Assembly: GCA_039030335.1 (NCBI GenBank)
Contig: JBCCEJ010000003.1
Span: 113,110 to 177,109, forward strand
Length of the DNA: 64,000 bases
Source of the DNA: JBCCEJ01 sp039030335
GTDB lineage: Bacteria; Pseudomonadota; Gammaproteobacteria; HK1
Reading direction: 5' to 3'
Shown here: positions 34,995 to 43,202 of the stretch, piece by piece
Numbering within the stretch: position 1 is the first letter of the stretch
Layout: the number at the start of each line of letters is the position of its first letter
The notes under the pieces: generated by a model
Databases searched by the model: none
What the model was told of the DNA's origin: nothing
What the model saw: the letters and a program-made list of their open reading frames with translations, nothing else
Program-made: the position numbers and the translations under genes

Positions 34995-36446
34995 TCAGAA
35001 CCACGGCACCGAATAGGTTTTGACGTTCGTGAAGCTCTTCATCGCTTCGACGACGCCTTCCTTGTAACCGAGGCCCGAATCCTTGATCCCGCCGAACGGC
35101 GACATCTCGATACGGTAGCCGGGCACTTCCCAGACGTTGACGGTGCCAACCCGTAACTCATCGATACACCGGTGCACATAGTCCATGCGGTTGGTGCAGA
35201 TACCTGACGAAAGTCCGTAGGCCGTAGAGTTTGACTTCATGATGACATCGTTCAGGTCGGCACAGCGAACGATCGGGACGACAGGCCCGAAGGTCTCTTC
35301 GCGCACCAGCTCGCTCAGGTAATCGACGCGGTCGACGACTGTGGGGGCGAACAGCGCGCCCCGGCGCGGTGCCGTATGCAGTACCTCTGCGCCCTCGGCC
35401 GCCGCCAGTTCGACGCGGCGTTCGAAGAGAGCGGCCGCTTCGGCCGTGATCACCGTGCCGACATCGGTGTCTGGATCGGTCGGGTCGCCGCAGTTGAGCG
35501 CGGCCGTGAGACGCACGATTTCAGCGGCCAGTTCATCGGCAACGCCGTCGATGGCAAGGACCCGCTTGACGGCCGTGCAACGCTGACCTGAGTTCTTCGT
35601 GGCGCCCGCAACGGCGAGCGCGGCCGCCTTGCCGATGTCAGCGTCTTCCATGACGATCAGCGGATCGTTGCCGCCGAGTTCGAGCACGGTACGCCGATAG
35701 CCGGCATGTTCGGCGATGTACTTGCCGGCCCGCACACCACCGGTGAAGGTCACGAGCTCGGCATGCGGATTCTGGATCATCGCGTCGCCGATGTCGGCGA
35801 CGGCGCCGGTTACGACCTGGTACATCTCGGGCGGCAGCCCCGCCTCGTACAGCACGTCGGCCAACAAGAGCGCCGTCAGCGGCGTCAGGTCAGTTGGCTT
35901 CAGCACTATGCAGTTGTTGGTCGCGATCGACGGCGCGACCTTGTGGGCCACCATGTTCAGCGGATGGTTGAACGGTGTGATGGCGCTGATGGCGGTTAAC
36001 GGTTGGCGGAGCGTATGGATGCGCCGGTGTTTCCCGTGGGGTGTGAGGTCGCACGAAAATGTTTCTGAATCGTCTTGCAGGCAGAGCTGCCCGGCGAGCG
36101 TGAAGACGTCGTATGCACGTCCGACCTCGTAGTCAGCGTCTTTGGCGCAAAGTCCACTCTCGGCGGTGATGAGCGCGGCGATCTCGGCCCGCCGTGCTGT
36201 CAGCGCCTCGGCCGTATCGAGAAGGATGCGCTGGCGCTCATACCGGGTCAGCCTCGGCTTGAATGCCGCGGCGGTTTCGAATGCCAGGGCGACGTCGTCA
36301 GCAGAGCCCCGGGCGATGGTGCCTACCACCTCGTCGGTATACGGGTTCAACACATCCAGCGTGCGGTCGCGCATGACGATTTGGCCGCCGACGCGCAGGC
36401 CTTCGCGGCGAATCTCGGGATGCGGGGTCGGGGCGGTGGCACTCAT
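34995..36446 (-). CDS. phnY: aldehyde dehydrogenase, phosphonoacetaldehyde dehydrogenase-like
   Basis: 483 residues of the ALDH superfamily. Catalytic Cys290 is in 'NSGQRC', general-base Glu256 in 'LELGGNDP', and 'ITPFNHPLNMVAHKVAPSIA' is the cofactor-binding block. The sequence 'PLTALLLADVLYEAGLPPEMYQVVTG' and the overall length fit the PhnY group. PhnY oxidises phosphonoacetaldehyde to phosphonoacetate with NAD. The next upstream gene on the same strand is phosphonoacetate hydrolase, which supports this substrate. The gap between them is 68 bp. Without that neighbour the call would only be 'aldehyde dehydrogenase'. Confidence 0.78.
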   Translation of the reverse strand: MSATAPTPHPEIRREGLRVGGQIVMRDRTLDVLNPYTDEVVGTIARGSADDVALAFETAAAFKPRLTRYERQRILLDTAEALTARRAEIAALITAESGLCAKDADYEVGRAYDVFTLAGQLCLQDDSETFSCDLTPHGKHRRIHTLRQPLTAISAITPFNHPLNMVAHKVAPSIATNNCIVLKPTDLTPLTALLLADVLYEAGLPPEMYQVVTGAVADIGDAMIQNPHAELVTFTGGVRAGKYIAEHAGYRRTVLELGGNDPLIVMEDADIGKAAALAVAGATKNSGQRCTAVKRVLAIDGVADELAAEIVRLTAALNCGDPTDPDTDVGTVITAEAAALFERRVELAAAEGAEVLHTAPRRGALFAPTVVDRVDYLSELVREETFGPVVPIVRCADLNDVIMKSNSTAYGLSSGICTNRMDYVHRCIDELRVGTVNVWEVPGYRIEMSPFGGIKDSGLGYKEGVVEAMKSFTNVKTYSVPWF

Positions 36447-36514
36447 CGTTAGAAGTTCTCCAAGACGCCTGGGCCGCAGTGCGCCGGCGAGGTGATCCAG
36501 CAGGTTGGCTTGAG

Positions 36515-37762
36515 TCAGGCGTGTTGTGCGAAATTCAGGGCCAAATCAAAAGCGTCGAAGTTTCTGAGGCCGCGGTCGGCCGGCAGGTCGGCCAATGGCC
36601 GGTTGAGTATCATCGGCACGCGCTGCTCGCTGATGCCGCCGTGCGATCGGAGCGGCGCATCGAGGCCACTCAGATCGTGGTCGGCTGCGGCGGTTCCAAG
36701 CGTGAAGCTGCGGTCGGACACGACGATGATATCGCCGAGCCGCTCCGGCGGCAGTTGGAACCGTGCGCACGCGTTGTCGCGCGTATCGGCGTATTCGATA
36801 CCATCGATCGCGATGAGATTGGCGAGTACGCCGTCTGCGTCTACGCCGTCGTCCAGATACACCGTCGCGAACGAGCCGAGTGCGCCGTGGTGTACCACGT
36901 ACGGGTCGGTGATCGGCAGGATGACGCGCGCGCGCTCCGCACCTATCAGGCCGTCCAGGTGGTCCTGCAGATAGATGACCACAGGGTCGCCGGCTTCGTC
37001 GTGTTTATCGTTCATGCCGTGGTCGGCGGTGACTGCGATTACGACACCGGCTGCTTCCAACTCGGCGAGGTAGCCGTCCATCATGATGTAAAAAGCGTTA
37101 GCGACCGGGCTGCCAGGACCATACTTGTGCTGTATGTAATCCGTCGTCGAGAGGTACATCAGGTCCGGCCGGTCGTCGCGCTGCATCAGTTTGACCCCGG
37201 CGGCGAATACGAACTCCGAGAGATCGGCGCTGTAGACCGACGGCAGCGGTTTGCCGACCAGATCCAGTACCTCGCCGATGCCGTTCTCCTGCGCCGTCAC
37301 CGTATCGGCCTTCTCGGATGAAAAGCAGATGTGACCCGTGCCGTCGAAGCTGAGGCCGTCGCCCAGCAGGCGGCGCAGCTTATCCTTGGCCGTGATGATG
37401 GCGATTTTCTGCCCGCCGTCGGCGAGCGCTTTGAAGATGGTCGGCGCACGCAGAAAGCGCGGCTCGTTCATCATGACCGCTTCGCCTGTATCCGGGTCCA
37501 GAAAGAAGTTGCCGCTGATCCCGTGTACCGCGGGCGGCGCGCCGGTCACGATCGACAGGTTGTTCGGGTTCGTGAAGCTCGGTATGACGCAGTCGACCGT
37601 GAAGCGCGCGCCTTCTGTCGCGGTGCGGGCCAACCACGGCGTTTTGCCAGTTGCGATGACTGCGTCCAGATAGTCGGGTTCGCAGCCGTCTACGCACACC
37701 ACCACCACCGGGCGTTTAGCCTTCGCATAAGTCCGACCATTTACGGTAACTGCCTGGTTCAT
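36515..37762 (-). CDS. phnA: phosphonoacetate hydrolase
   Basis: 415 residues of the alkaline-phosphatase superfamily. All zinc ligands and the nucleophile line up with the known PhnA set: Asp25 (VCVDGCEPD), nucleophile Thr64 (SFTNPNN), Asp208 and His212 (TTDYIQH), Asp247-His248 (TADHGMND) and His374 (RSHGGISE). The enzyme hydrolyses the C-P bond of phosphonoacetate to acetate and phosphate. Together with phnY it forms the branch phosphonoacetaldehyde -> phosphonoacetate -> acetate + Pi. No transaminase PhnW, transporter or LysR regulator lies adjacent. Confidence 0.92.
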   Translation of the reverse strand: MNQAVTVNGRTYAKAKRPVVVVCVDGCEPDYLDAVIATGKTPWLARTATEGARFTVDCVIPSFTNPNNLSIVTGAPPAVHGISGNFFLDPDTGEAVMMNEPRFLRAPTIFKALADGGQKIAIITAKDKLRRLLGDGLSFDGTGHICFSSEKADTVTAQENGIGEVLDLVGKPLPSVYSADLSEFVFAAGVKLMQRDDRPDLMYLSTTDYIQHKYGPGSPVANAFYIMMDGYLAELEAAGVVIAVTADHGMNDKHDEAGDPVVIYLQDHLDGLIGAERARVILPITDPYVVHHGALGSFATVYLDDGVDADGVLANLIAIDGIEYADTRDNACARFQLPPERLGDIIVVSDRSFTLGTAAADHDLSGLDAPLRSHGGISEQRVPMILNRPLADLPADRGLRNFDAFDLALNFAQHA

Positions 37763-37921
37763 ATCGAGATTTCCGGTGGTGTTGTGGTCTGGTGCGCGGC
37801 CTCGAGCGAATGCTGATGTTCGCGCGGATCGGGTCCGCCGCCCGGCGCAGCTTACCCCGAAATCGGTTTGGCGAAGACCTTCCGATGTCGCAATTGTCGG
37901 ACGCGGCGACGCCGTTCGCGG

Positions 37922-37933
37922 CTATCATGATAG
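37922..37933. promoter_or_regulatory. 12-bp palindrome in the divergent phosphonate intergenic region
   Basis: CTATCATGATAG is a perfect 12-bp palindrome between phnA (start 37762) and the HD-oxygenase gene (start 37999). The region is 236 bp and must hold both promoters. A weaker inverted repeat TCCGA-N11-TCGGA is at 37881-37901. The palindrome is a candidate operator for a dimeric regulator; this is inference from position and symmetry only. Confidence 0.4.
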
Positions 37934-37998
37934 TCATCTTCCCATGCCAAAGGGCATCGCGGCGCCCTTCCACTTGCGCTTCGGTACGGAGGCCCCCG

Positions 37999-38607
37999 AT
38001 GAGTACGGTCGAGCAGCAAGGCGCGGCGTTGAAACGCCCTGAAGACGTGCTGAATCTGCTTCGTGACGTATTCGAACGCAGGGGCGCGGAATCCTACCTC
38101 GGCGAAGACGTGACGATGTCTCAGCACATGCTCCAGGGAGCGGCGATGGTAGGCCGGCAAGGGTTTGGTGATGCCGTCGTGGTGGCGGCTTTACTGCACG
38201 ACATCGGACACTACATTAACGATTTCCCCGAGGCGGATGCGCTTCGCCTCGACCGCAGACACCAGATCACCGGCGCCGCGATTCTGACCCGCTGGTTCCC
38301 ACCGATCGTGGTCGAATGCGTGCGTGGGCACGTCGACGCCAAGCGGTACCTGTGCGCGGCGGAACCGGACTATCTCCGCACGCTGTCCGACGCTTCGATC
38401 CATACGCTCGAACTGCAGGGCGGCATCTTCGACGACCGCGAAGCCCGGGTGTTCGCGAAGAGCCCCTACCTCGATGACATGCTCGCGGTGCGCCGCGCCG
38501 ACGATGCCGGCAAAGACCGCGACGCCGAAGTGCCGGGCTTTGCGATCTACGAACCGGCGATCATGCGCCTGATGCGCGAACACAAACGAAACGGAGACTC
38601 TGAATGA
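37999..38607 (+). CDS. PhnZ-like HD-domain diiron oxygenase (phosphonate degradation)
   Basis: 202 residues from the ATG at 37999 with GGAGG six bases upstream. PhnZ-type residues are all present: Tyr33 and Glu36 (YLGEDVTMSQH), His43, His67-Asp68 (LLHDIGH), His88, His111 (GHVDAKRYL) and Asp168 (RRADDAGK). In PhnZ the Tyr and Glu gate substrate binding, and the His/Asp set holds a mixed-valent di-iron site. PhnZ oxidatively cleaves 1-hydroxy-2-aminoethylphosphonate to glycine and phosphate. The usual partner, a 2-oxoglutarate hydroxylase, is absent here; instead the gene overlaps an alcohol dehydrogenase by 4 bp. The substrate may differ. Confidence 0.85.
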   Translation: MSTVEQQGAALKRPEDVLNLLRDVFERRGAESYLGEDVTMSQHMLQGAAMVGRQGFGDAVVVAALLHDIGHYINDFPEADALRLDRRHQITGAAILTRWFPPIVVECVRGHVDAKRYLCAAEPDYLRTLSDASIHTLELQGGIFDDREARVFAKSPYLDDMLAVRRADDAGKDRDAEVPGFAIYEPAIMRLMREHKRNGDSE

Positions 38608-39686
38608 AAGCTGCGGTTTGCCGCGAATTCGGCGCGCCGCTCGTCGTCGAAGAACTCGCTCTGGCGAGTCCGGGGCCCGGTGAGGTCGAAGTCGCCATCA
38701 AGGCCTGCGCGGTGTGCCACTCCGACATGATCTTCGCGAGCGGCGGCTGGGGCGGCACGTTGCCCGCCGTCTATGGCCACGAAGCGGCTGGCGTCGTGGC
38801 CGACGTTGGCCCCGGAGTGCAGCATCTGCGTGCGGGTGACCATGCCGTCGTGACGCTGGTGCGTAGCTGCGGGCGCTGCCGCTGCTGCGAACAGGGATTT
38901 TATGGGTCGTGCGAAAGTCACTTTGCGCTCGATGCCAACCCACCGCTGCGCCTGGCGGCGGATGGCTCTCCGGTCGCGCAAGGGTTGCGAACGGCCGCTT
39001 TTGCCGAGCGCGTCGTCGTCGACGCATCGCAAGTCGTTGCGATCGATGACAGCGTGCCGATGGAAAGCGCAGCGCTGCTCGCCTGCGGTGTGATCACAGG
39101 CTTTGGCGCGGTGATCAACACGGTGAAGGTGCCGGCCGGCGCCTCGGTCGTTGTAATCGGCACAGGTGGGGTGGGATTGAACAGCGTCCAGGGCGCCGCC
39201 GTAAGCGGTGCGAGCCGCATCATCGCCGTCGACGTCAACGGCGAAAAACTCGAAGCAGCCCGTCGGTTTGGCGCCACTCACGCGGTGGATGCGAGCGAGG
39301 GCGCCTCAGTCGAGACGGTGCGGGCATTGACGAACGGACGCGGTGCAGATTATGTGTTTATCACCGTGGGCGCTGTCGGGGCTTATGCGGACGCGTACCA
39401 GATGCTTGCCAAAGGCGGGGCCGCGGTGATCGTCGGGATGACGCCCGTTGGCGCCACGTCGTCGTTCGACCCGCTGACGCTTGCCGACAGCTCGATGCGC
39501 ATCGTCGGGTCCAAGATGGGTTCGTCGAATATCCACAAAGACCTGCCGAACCTGGTGGAGCTTTACCACCAGGGGCGTCTCAAGCTCGATGAGCTGGTGT
39601 CAGGGCGCTACCGGCTCGATGAGATCAACGACGCGTTTGCATCCGTCGAGCGCGGCGAGGCGCTGCGGAACGTCATCGTGTTCTGA
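38604..39686 (+). CDS. zinc-dependent alcohol dehydrogenase
   Basis: 360 residues of the medium-chain dehydrogenase family. Catalytic zinc ligands Cys38-His39 and His59-Glu60 (YGHEAAG) are present. So are the four structural-zinc cysteines (CGRCRCCEQGFYGSC) and the NAD motif 'VVIGTGGVGLNSVQGA' with 'IIAVDVNGEKL' (acidic residue implying NAD). It oxidises a primary or secondary alcohol. It is translationally coupled (ATGA) to the PhnZ-like gene, so it likely handles a phosphonate alcohol or a product of the oxygenase. An example would be hydroxyethylphosphonate to phosphonoacetaldehyde, feeding phnY; that assignment is inference. Confidence 0.85.
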   Translation: MKAAVCREFGAPLVVEELALASPGPGEVEVAIKACAVCHSDMIFASGGWGGTLPAVYGHEAAGVVADVGPGVQHLRAGDHAVVTLVRSCGRCRCCEQGFYGSCESHFALDANPPLRLAADGSPVAQGLRTAAFAERVVVDASQVVAIDDSVPMESAALLACGVITGFGAVINTVKVPAGASVVVIGTGGVGLNSVQGAAVSGASRIIAVDVNGEKLEAARRFGATHAVDASEGASVETVRALTNGRGADYVFITVGAVGAYADAYQMLAKGGAAVIVGMTPVGATSSFDPLTLADSSMRIVGSKMGSSNIHKDLPNLVELYHQGRLKLDELVSGRYRLDEINDAFASVERGEALRNVIVF

Positions 39687-39750
39687 ACGGTCTGGAACCA
39701 GGACCCGCCCGGGCCTCTGACGGCCGGGCAGGCGGCGTGCAAAACGGGGT

Positions 39751-40098
39751 CTACTCGGCAGCGTCGGCTTCCACGATGGCTTCGCCGTTGACCCGCGTTT
39801 CGCCTTTGGCGTTGTCGACCGTGACGTGCGTGTCGTACCACGTCAGGGTGGGGCGGGTGCCAAATTTGTCGGCGAGGATCTGCATGCGCTCCTCGGTAAA
39901 CCACGCTTCCGCCGCGGCGCGGCTCTCCCACAGATACACGCCACCGGTACCGGTGTCGCCGTTCAGATAGTCCTTGCGGATCAGCCCGTTTGGCGCGAGG
40001 CCGCGGTAGGTTGGCGCCGTGCCAGTGCCGCCGGTGATGGCCTGCTCCTCGGTACGTTTGGGTAAGTCGAACTGGACGACGACGATACAGTGGCTCAT
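39751..40098 (-). CDS. YdhR-like dimeric alpha/beta-barrel protein (putative monooxygenase)
   Basis: 115 residues from the ATG at 40098, preceded by AGGAG. 'VVVQFDLPKRTEEQAITGG', 'GLIRKDYLNGDTGTGGVYLWESRAAAEAWF' and the C-terminal strand match the YdhR/antibiotic-biosynthesis monooxygenase fold, small ferredoxin-like dimers that bind aromatic or isoprenoid molecules. The function of this member is unknown. It is convergent with the alcohol dehydrogenase gene and 61 bp upstream of the end of a PEP-CTERM gene. Confidence 0.7.
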   Translation of the reverse strand: MSHCIVVVQFDLPKRTEEQAITGGTGTAPTYRGLAPNGLIRKDYLNGDTGTGGVYLWESRAAAEAWFTEERMQILADKFGTRPTLTWYDTHVTVDNAKGETRVNGEAIVEADAAE

Positions 40099-40159
40099 GT
40101 GCGGATCTCCTGCGGCGCGGTTCTCTAAAGAACAAGAGTCTGCGCGTAACGCGGTCGGG

Positions 40160-41218
40160 TCAAGTTTGCGCGCGATCGCCACTGCGCCGCTGGCGCCGCA
40201 GCAACACGGCGAGGCTCACTCCCAGTACCAGCGCTGTACCCGGTTCGGATGCCGTGACCGTCGACGGACTCGAAGTGCCGATCGCGTTGCCGAGCAACCG
40301 AAACGCGAGTTCGCCCTGATTCGCATACGCTCTCTCGTAGGCGTCGTAGTCGTACGAGGTGTCGGTGTTGCCGTCGTCGTAGTCGTAGCTCTGGGTGTAT
40401 TCGGGCCGCGAGTAAACCCTCGTCGCATTTCCGGTGTTCGAGGACAACGACTGGTGGAACTCGCGGTAAAGCTGCTCGTTCGTACCCACGTCGTAGTTGC
40501 GCGTGCTGCTCGAAGAGTAGTACCGGCTGCTGTATCGGTACCGTTGTGTCCCGAAGCGCTCGGTAGAGCGCTCATCAAATGCCGCGATCTGAATCCAGTA
40601 GGTGAGGCCGGCGTCGAGGAATACGTCGTCGCCGAAGCTGAAATTGTAGTGGTAACCCGTATTGCCGCAGTCTTGTCCGAGGGCACAGATATTGACGGTT
40701 TCGTCAGCCGCGCGCGTGGCGTTCGCGTCCAGGCCGGCGTACAGCGGCATCGGGTCCAGGCCGGCATCGTCAGGGCTTGCGTAGATGGCCCAGCCAACCG
40801 CGCCGTTCCAGGGCAGATATTCCGTCCGGTGGTTGGTCGATGAATCCACCGTGTTCAGAGCGTAGTCATCGTCCGACCAGCCCCACGTTTCACCTTCGGT
40901 CAGTTGCCAGCGCTTTTGCGGCGTGAAGTCGTCCAGATAGACCTGCGCATCTGCGTAGTCCCGGGTGTAGCGGTAGCTCCCGCTCCGGCTGCCAGAGCCC
41001 CAGCTGTAGCTGGACCACCGGTAGTGGTAGTCCTCCAGGTTTCGATGCTGGGTGCTGCTGCGGTGGTTGTAGTTCGTATCCTGAGCCGTAGCGCTGCGGG
41101 TGGGTAACTGTTCCCACAGCACGGCGGCAGGCGCCGTGGTTACGAATCCACTCATCAAGGCGGCGCCGAGCATGCTCAACATCCGCGGCCGAGGCGGCAG
41201 GTTTCGGGTTGTCTCCAT
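40160..41218 (-). CDS. Tyr-rich PEP-CTERM protein, paralogue 1
   Basis: 352 residues from the ATG at 41218 (Shine-Dalgarno GAGGGA 8 nt upstream; a GTG at 41248 would coincide with the predicted transcription start). A signal peptide ends near 'TTAPAA-VLWEQ'. Conserved blocks shared with paralogue 2 include 'EQLPTRS', 'YLDDFTP', 'WQLTEGETWGW', 'YLPWNGAVGWAIY', 'TGYHYNFSFGDDVFLDAG', 'SSNTGNATRV' and 'NQGELAFRL'. They are separated by Tyr/Ser/Asp/Arg-rich low-complexity linkers. The C terminus is SEPGTALVLG, a hydrophobic helix and an Arg cluster: a PEP-CTERM sorting tail cut by exosortase. Function unknown; a surface or matrix protein is likely. Confidence 0.85.
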   Translation of the reverse strand: METTRNLPPRPRMLSMLGAALMSGFVTTAPAAVLWEQLPTRSATAQDTNYNHRSSTQHRNLEDYHYRWSSYSWGSGSRSGSYRYTRDYADAQVYLDDFTPQKRWQLTEGETWGWSDDDYALNTVDSSTNHRTEYLPWNGAVGWAIYASPDDAGLDPMPLYAGLDANATRAADETVNICALGQDCGNTGYHYNFSFGDDVFLDAGLTYWIQIAAFDERSTERFGTQRYRYSSRYYSSSSTRNYDVGTNEQLYREFHQSLSSNTGNATRVYSRPEYTQSYDYDDGNTDTSYDYDAYERAYANQGELAFRLLGNAIGTSSPSTVTASEPGTALVLGVSLAVLLRRQRRSGDRAQT

Positions 41219-41257
41219 GACCATTCCCTCGTTGGAGTTCTTGTGCACCAGAGCTCA

Positions 41258-41273
41258 AGCGAGAACCATGCCA
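41258..41273 (-). promoter_or_regulatory. sigma-54-type -24/-12 promoter of PEP-CTERM paralogue 1
   Basis: Read on the minus strand, TGGCATGGTTCTCGCT has GG and GC 10 nt apart and fits TGGCAC-N5-TTGCW except two positions. It lies 40 bp upstream of the chosen ATG and 36 bp downstream of the shared upstream element. Confidence 0.6.
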
Positions 41274-41309
41274 ATCGCGTGAAACGAGGGTTAACTCATT
41301 GAGTGGAAA

Positions 41310-41355
41310 AACAAAGAATGGGAGTCCCAGGGAACTGGATACTCACTGTGTAAAG
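41310..41355 (-). promoter_or_regulatory. shared upstream element (paralogue 1 copy)
   Basis: On the plus strand it contains AACAAAGA, 7 nt, TCCC-N-GGGAACT, and GTGTAAAG. The same three blocks, the first two with identical spacing, occur before paralogue 2 at 43239-43283, and both copies sit 36-37 bp upstream of a -24 box. The central TCCC-N-GGGA is an inverted repeat. It is a candidate enhancer for a sigma-54 activator such as the PrsR-type regulators known to control PEP-CTERM genes. Confidence 0.65.
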
Positions 41356-41534
41356 GGTCGCGTCTTACCTGGATGGAGGGTTTCTCCCGTGTATTGGTGA
41401 GACCGCAGCCAGAGCAGGCCGCGGTTTCGTCCTACGGGTGGAAACGGTAAGTAGTACTTCGCAGCAGGCGTGCGCATCAAAGCGTGCGTTGCGTATCCTG
41501 GTTTGTACAACAACCAATCGCGACCAGGATCCCC

Positions 41535-42005
41535 ATGACCGCCACATCCCGCCAAGACACGCCCGAACCGATCGGTCGTCTGGACCATGTAGGTATTGCC
41601 GTACACAGCATCGAGAAGGCCCTCACGTTCTATGAAGGGGTGCTCGGAGCGCGCCTCAGGCGGACGGGAGAAGATCGCAGTGGAGAATTCAAGGTTGCCA
41701 TCCTCGATCTCGAAAATTTCTGCATCGAGTTGCTGTAACCGATCAAGCCGGATGGATTTCTTGCCCGTTACCTCGAGCGGCGCGGCGAGGGGGTTCATCA
41801 CATCACGCTGCAGACCCCCGATCTGCAACGCAAGGTCATCCACATGGAGTCGCGGGGAGTGCGGGTTGTCGACAAACATCTGGACGACCCGGCCTTCCTG
41901 GACGCATTCATCTCACCCAAGAGCTCACACGGTGTGCTATTTCAACTCGGGCAGACCCCCGGGCCACTCAACAATGCGCCTTATTGGGAAACCCAAGAGA
42001 TCTAG
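41535..42005 (+). pseudogene. VOC-family gene with in-frame TAA (methylmalonyl-CoA epimerase-like)
   Basis: From the ATG at 41535 (AGGA upstream) the frame runs 67 codons to TAA at 41736-41738. The same frame then continues for 88 more codons to TAG at 42003-42005 with clear homology throughout. Before the stop: 'LDHVGIAVHSIEKALTFYE' and 'DLENFCIELL'. After it: 'PIKPDGFLARYLERRGEG', 'VHHITLQTPDLQ' and 'HGVLFQLGQTPG'. The stop occupies a position that is often Gln in this family (IELLQP), so a single CAA-to-TAA change explains it. Metal ligands His and Glu lie on both sides of the stop. It is either a recent pseudogene or a readthrough case. It overlaps antisense the tail of PEP-CTERM paralogue 2. 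Confidence 0.85.
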
Positions 42006-43119
42006 GCCATGGCCGCTTCGCTCTGGTGCGGCAAACTGCTTCCGAGTAGGGCGCGCCCCGACGGCGCGCCGGCCTGGCCTGGCGTCGACGCCGTCGTAGC
42101 GCCATCAGCAATCCCGCACCGATGATCAGCGCGGTGCCGGGCTCCGGTGCCGTGCTGGTCGACGCAGCGACTCCGCCAAGTGCGGTACCGGAGAGGCGGA
42201 AGGCCAGTGCGCCCTGGTTCTGGTAGGAGTAGGTACTTGCCGGCGAACTGTATGCGCGGTCCGTGCCCCCGTAGCTATAGTCGTACGAATAGGAGTTCGC
42301 CTCTGTGTGGTCGACGCGTGTGGCGTTTCCGCTAGTAGACGACAGGGCCTGTTCGAACCGGGCGTACGTGTCATCGTTTTTCCCGGCAATATAGTCGTAG
42401 GTGTACCTGACGTAGTTGTAGCTGCAGTAGTAGTAGTAATAGCAGCTATAGCTGCCCGTGCGCCTGCCAGCCTGGCTGTACTCGCGCCTTTCGTACGCAT
42501 TGATCGAGATCCAGAATGTGGAACCTGCGTCCAGGAACACGTTATCGCCGAAGCTGAACTGGTAGTGATATCCCGTCGATCCGCAGGAGGAGCCCACGGG
42601 ACATCGGCCGGCGTTCTGATCGACGGAGCGCGTCGCCGCGGTATCTACGCCTACATACAGAGGCGTTGAGAAGTCGGTCGGGTCGGAATAGATGGCCCAT
42701 TCGACAGCGCCATCCCACGGCAAGTAAGTATCCTGGTAGTGGCCCCCGTCTCGTGTGTATTGCTGCTCGTATTGATCTTGCGCGAAGCCCCAGGTCTCGC
42801 CGTCGGTTAATTGCCAGTCTTTGCCCGGTGTGAAATCGTCCAGGTGGGTTCGCTGGAATCCGTACGCGTCGCGCGTGAACCGATACCGGTAACTGGTGTC
42901 AGAGCCGCTCTTGTTGTCACGGAAGTAGGTATACGTGTAGTCGTCTTCGTATCGATTGCTCTCAGAGCTGCGATGATTGTAGTTGTAGTCCGTATCGGTG
43001 CCGCTCCGCGTCGGCAGCTGCTCGAACAGCACGGCACCTTGAACTGTCGGCACGCTGGCTATCAGCGCGGCGAGAAGCGAACCCAGACTCAACGTTGCGG
43101 TGATGCGTTGCAAGGTCAT
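41968..43119 (-). CDS. Tyr-rich PEP-CTERM protein, paralogue 2
   Basis: 383 residues. A signal peptide ends near 'SVPTVQG-AVLFEQ'. It shares all conserved blocks with paralogue 1 (EQLPTRS, LDDFTPGKDWQLTDGETWGF, YLPWDGAVEWAIY, TGYHYQFSFGDNVFLDAG, SGNATRV, NQGALAFRL). It differs in Tyr-rich linkers, including CYYYYYC, five consecutive Tyr between two Cys. The sorting tail is PEPGTALIIG, a hydrophobic helix and an Arg run. About 36 residues then follow the Arg cluster, which is unusual because PEP-CTERM proteins normally end there. That extension is antisense to the end of the VOC pseudogene. Likely surface-localised; function unknown. Confidence 0.85.
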   Translation of the reverse strand: MTLQRITATLSLGSLLAALIASVPTVQGAVLFEQLPTRSGTDTDYNYNHRSSESNRYEDDYTYTYFRDNKSGSDTSYRYRFTRDAYGFQRTHLDDFTPGKDWQLTDGETWGFAQDQYEQQYTRDGGHYQDTYLPWDGAVEWAIYSDPTDFSTPLYVGVDTAATRSVDQNAGRCPVGSSCGSTGYHYQFSFGDNVFLDAGSTFWISINAYERREYSQAGRRTGSYSCYYYYYCSYNYVRYTYDYIAGKNDDTYARFEQALSSTSGNATRVDHTEANSYSYDYSYGGTDRAYSSPASTYSYQNQGALAFRLSGTALGGVAASTSTAPEPGTALIIGAGLLMALRRRRRQARPARRRGAPYSEAVCRTRAKRPWPRSLGFPNKAHC

Positions 43120-43184
43120 TGTTGTTATTGCCTCGTGGATACGGCTTCCTTGCTAGATGCTTGAAGTATCCCTCACCGGGCTCG

Positions 43185-43201
43185 ATGCAAGTTCGATACC
43201 G
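43185..43201 (-). promoter_or_regulatory. sigma-54-type -24/-12 promoter of PEP-CTERM paralogue 2
   Basis: On the minus strand, CGGTATCGAACTTGCAT has GG and GC 10 nt apart; the -12 TTGCA is perfect and the -24 is degenerate. It lies 66 bp upstream of the ATG at 43119 and 37 bp downstream of the shared element. Confidence 0.55.
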
Positions 43202-43202
43202 A

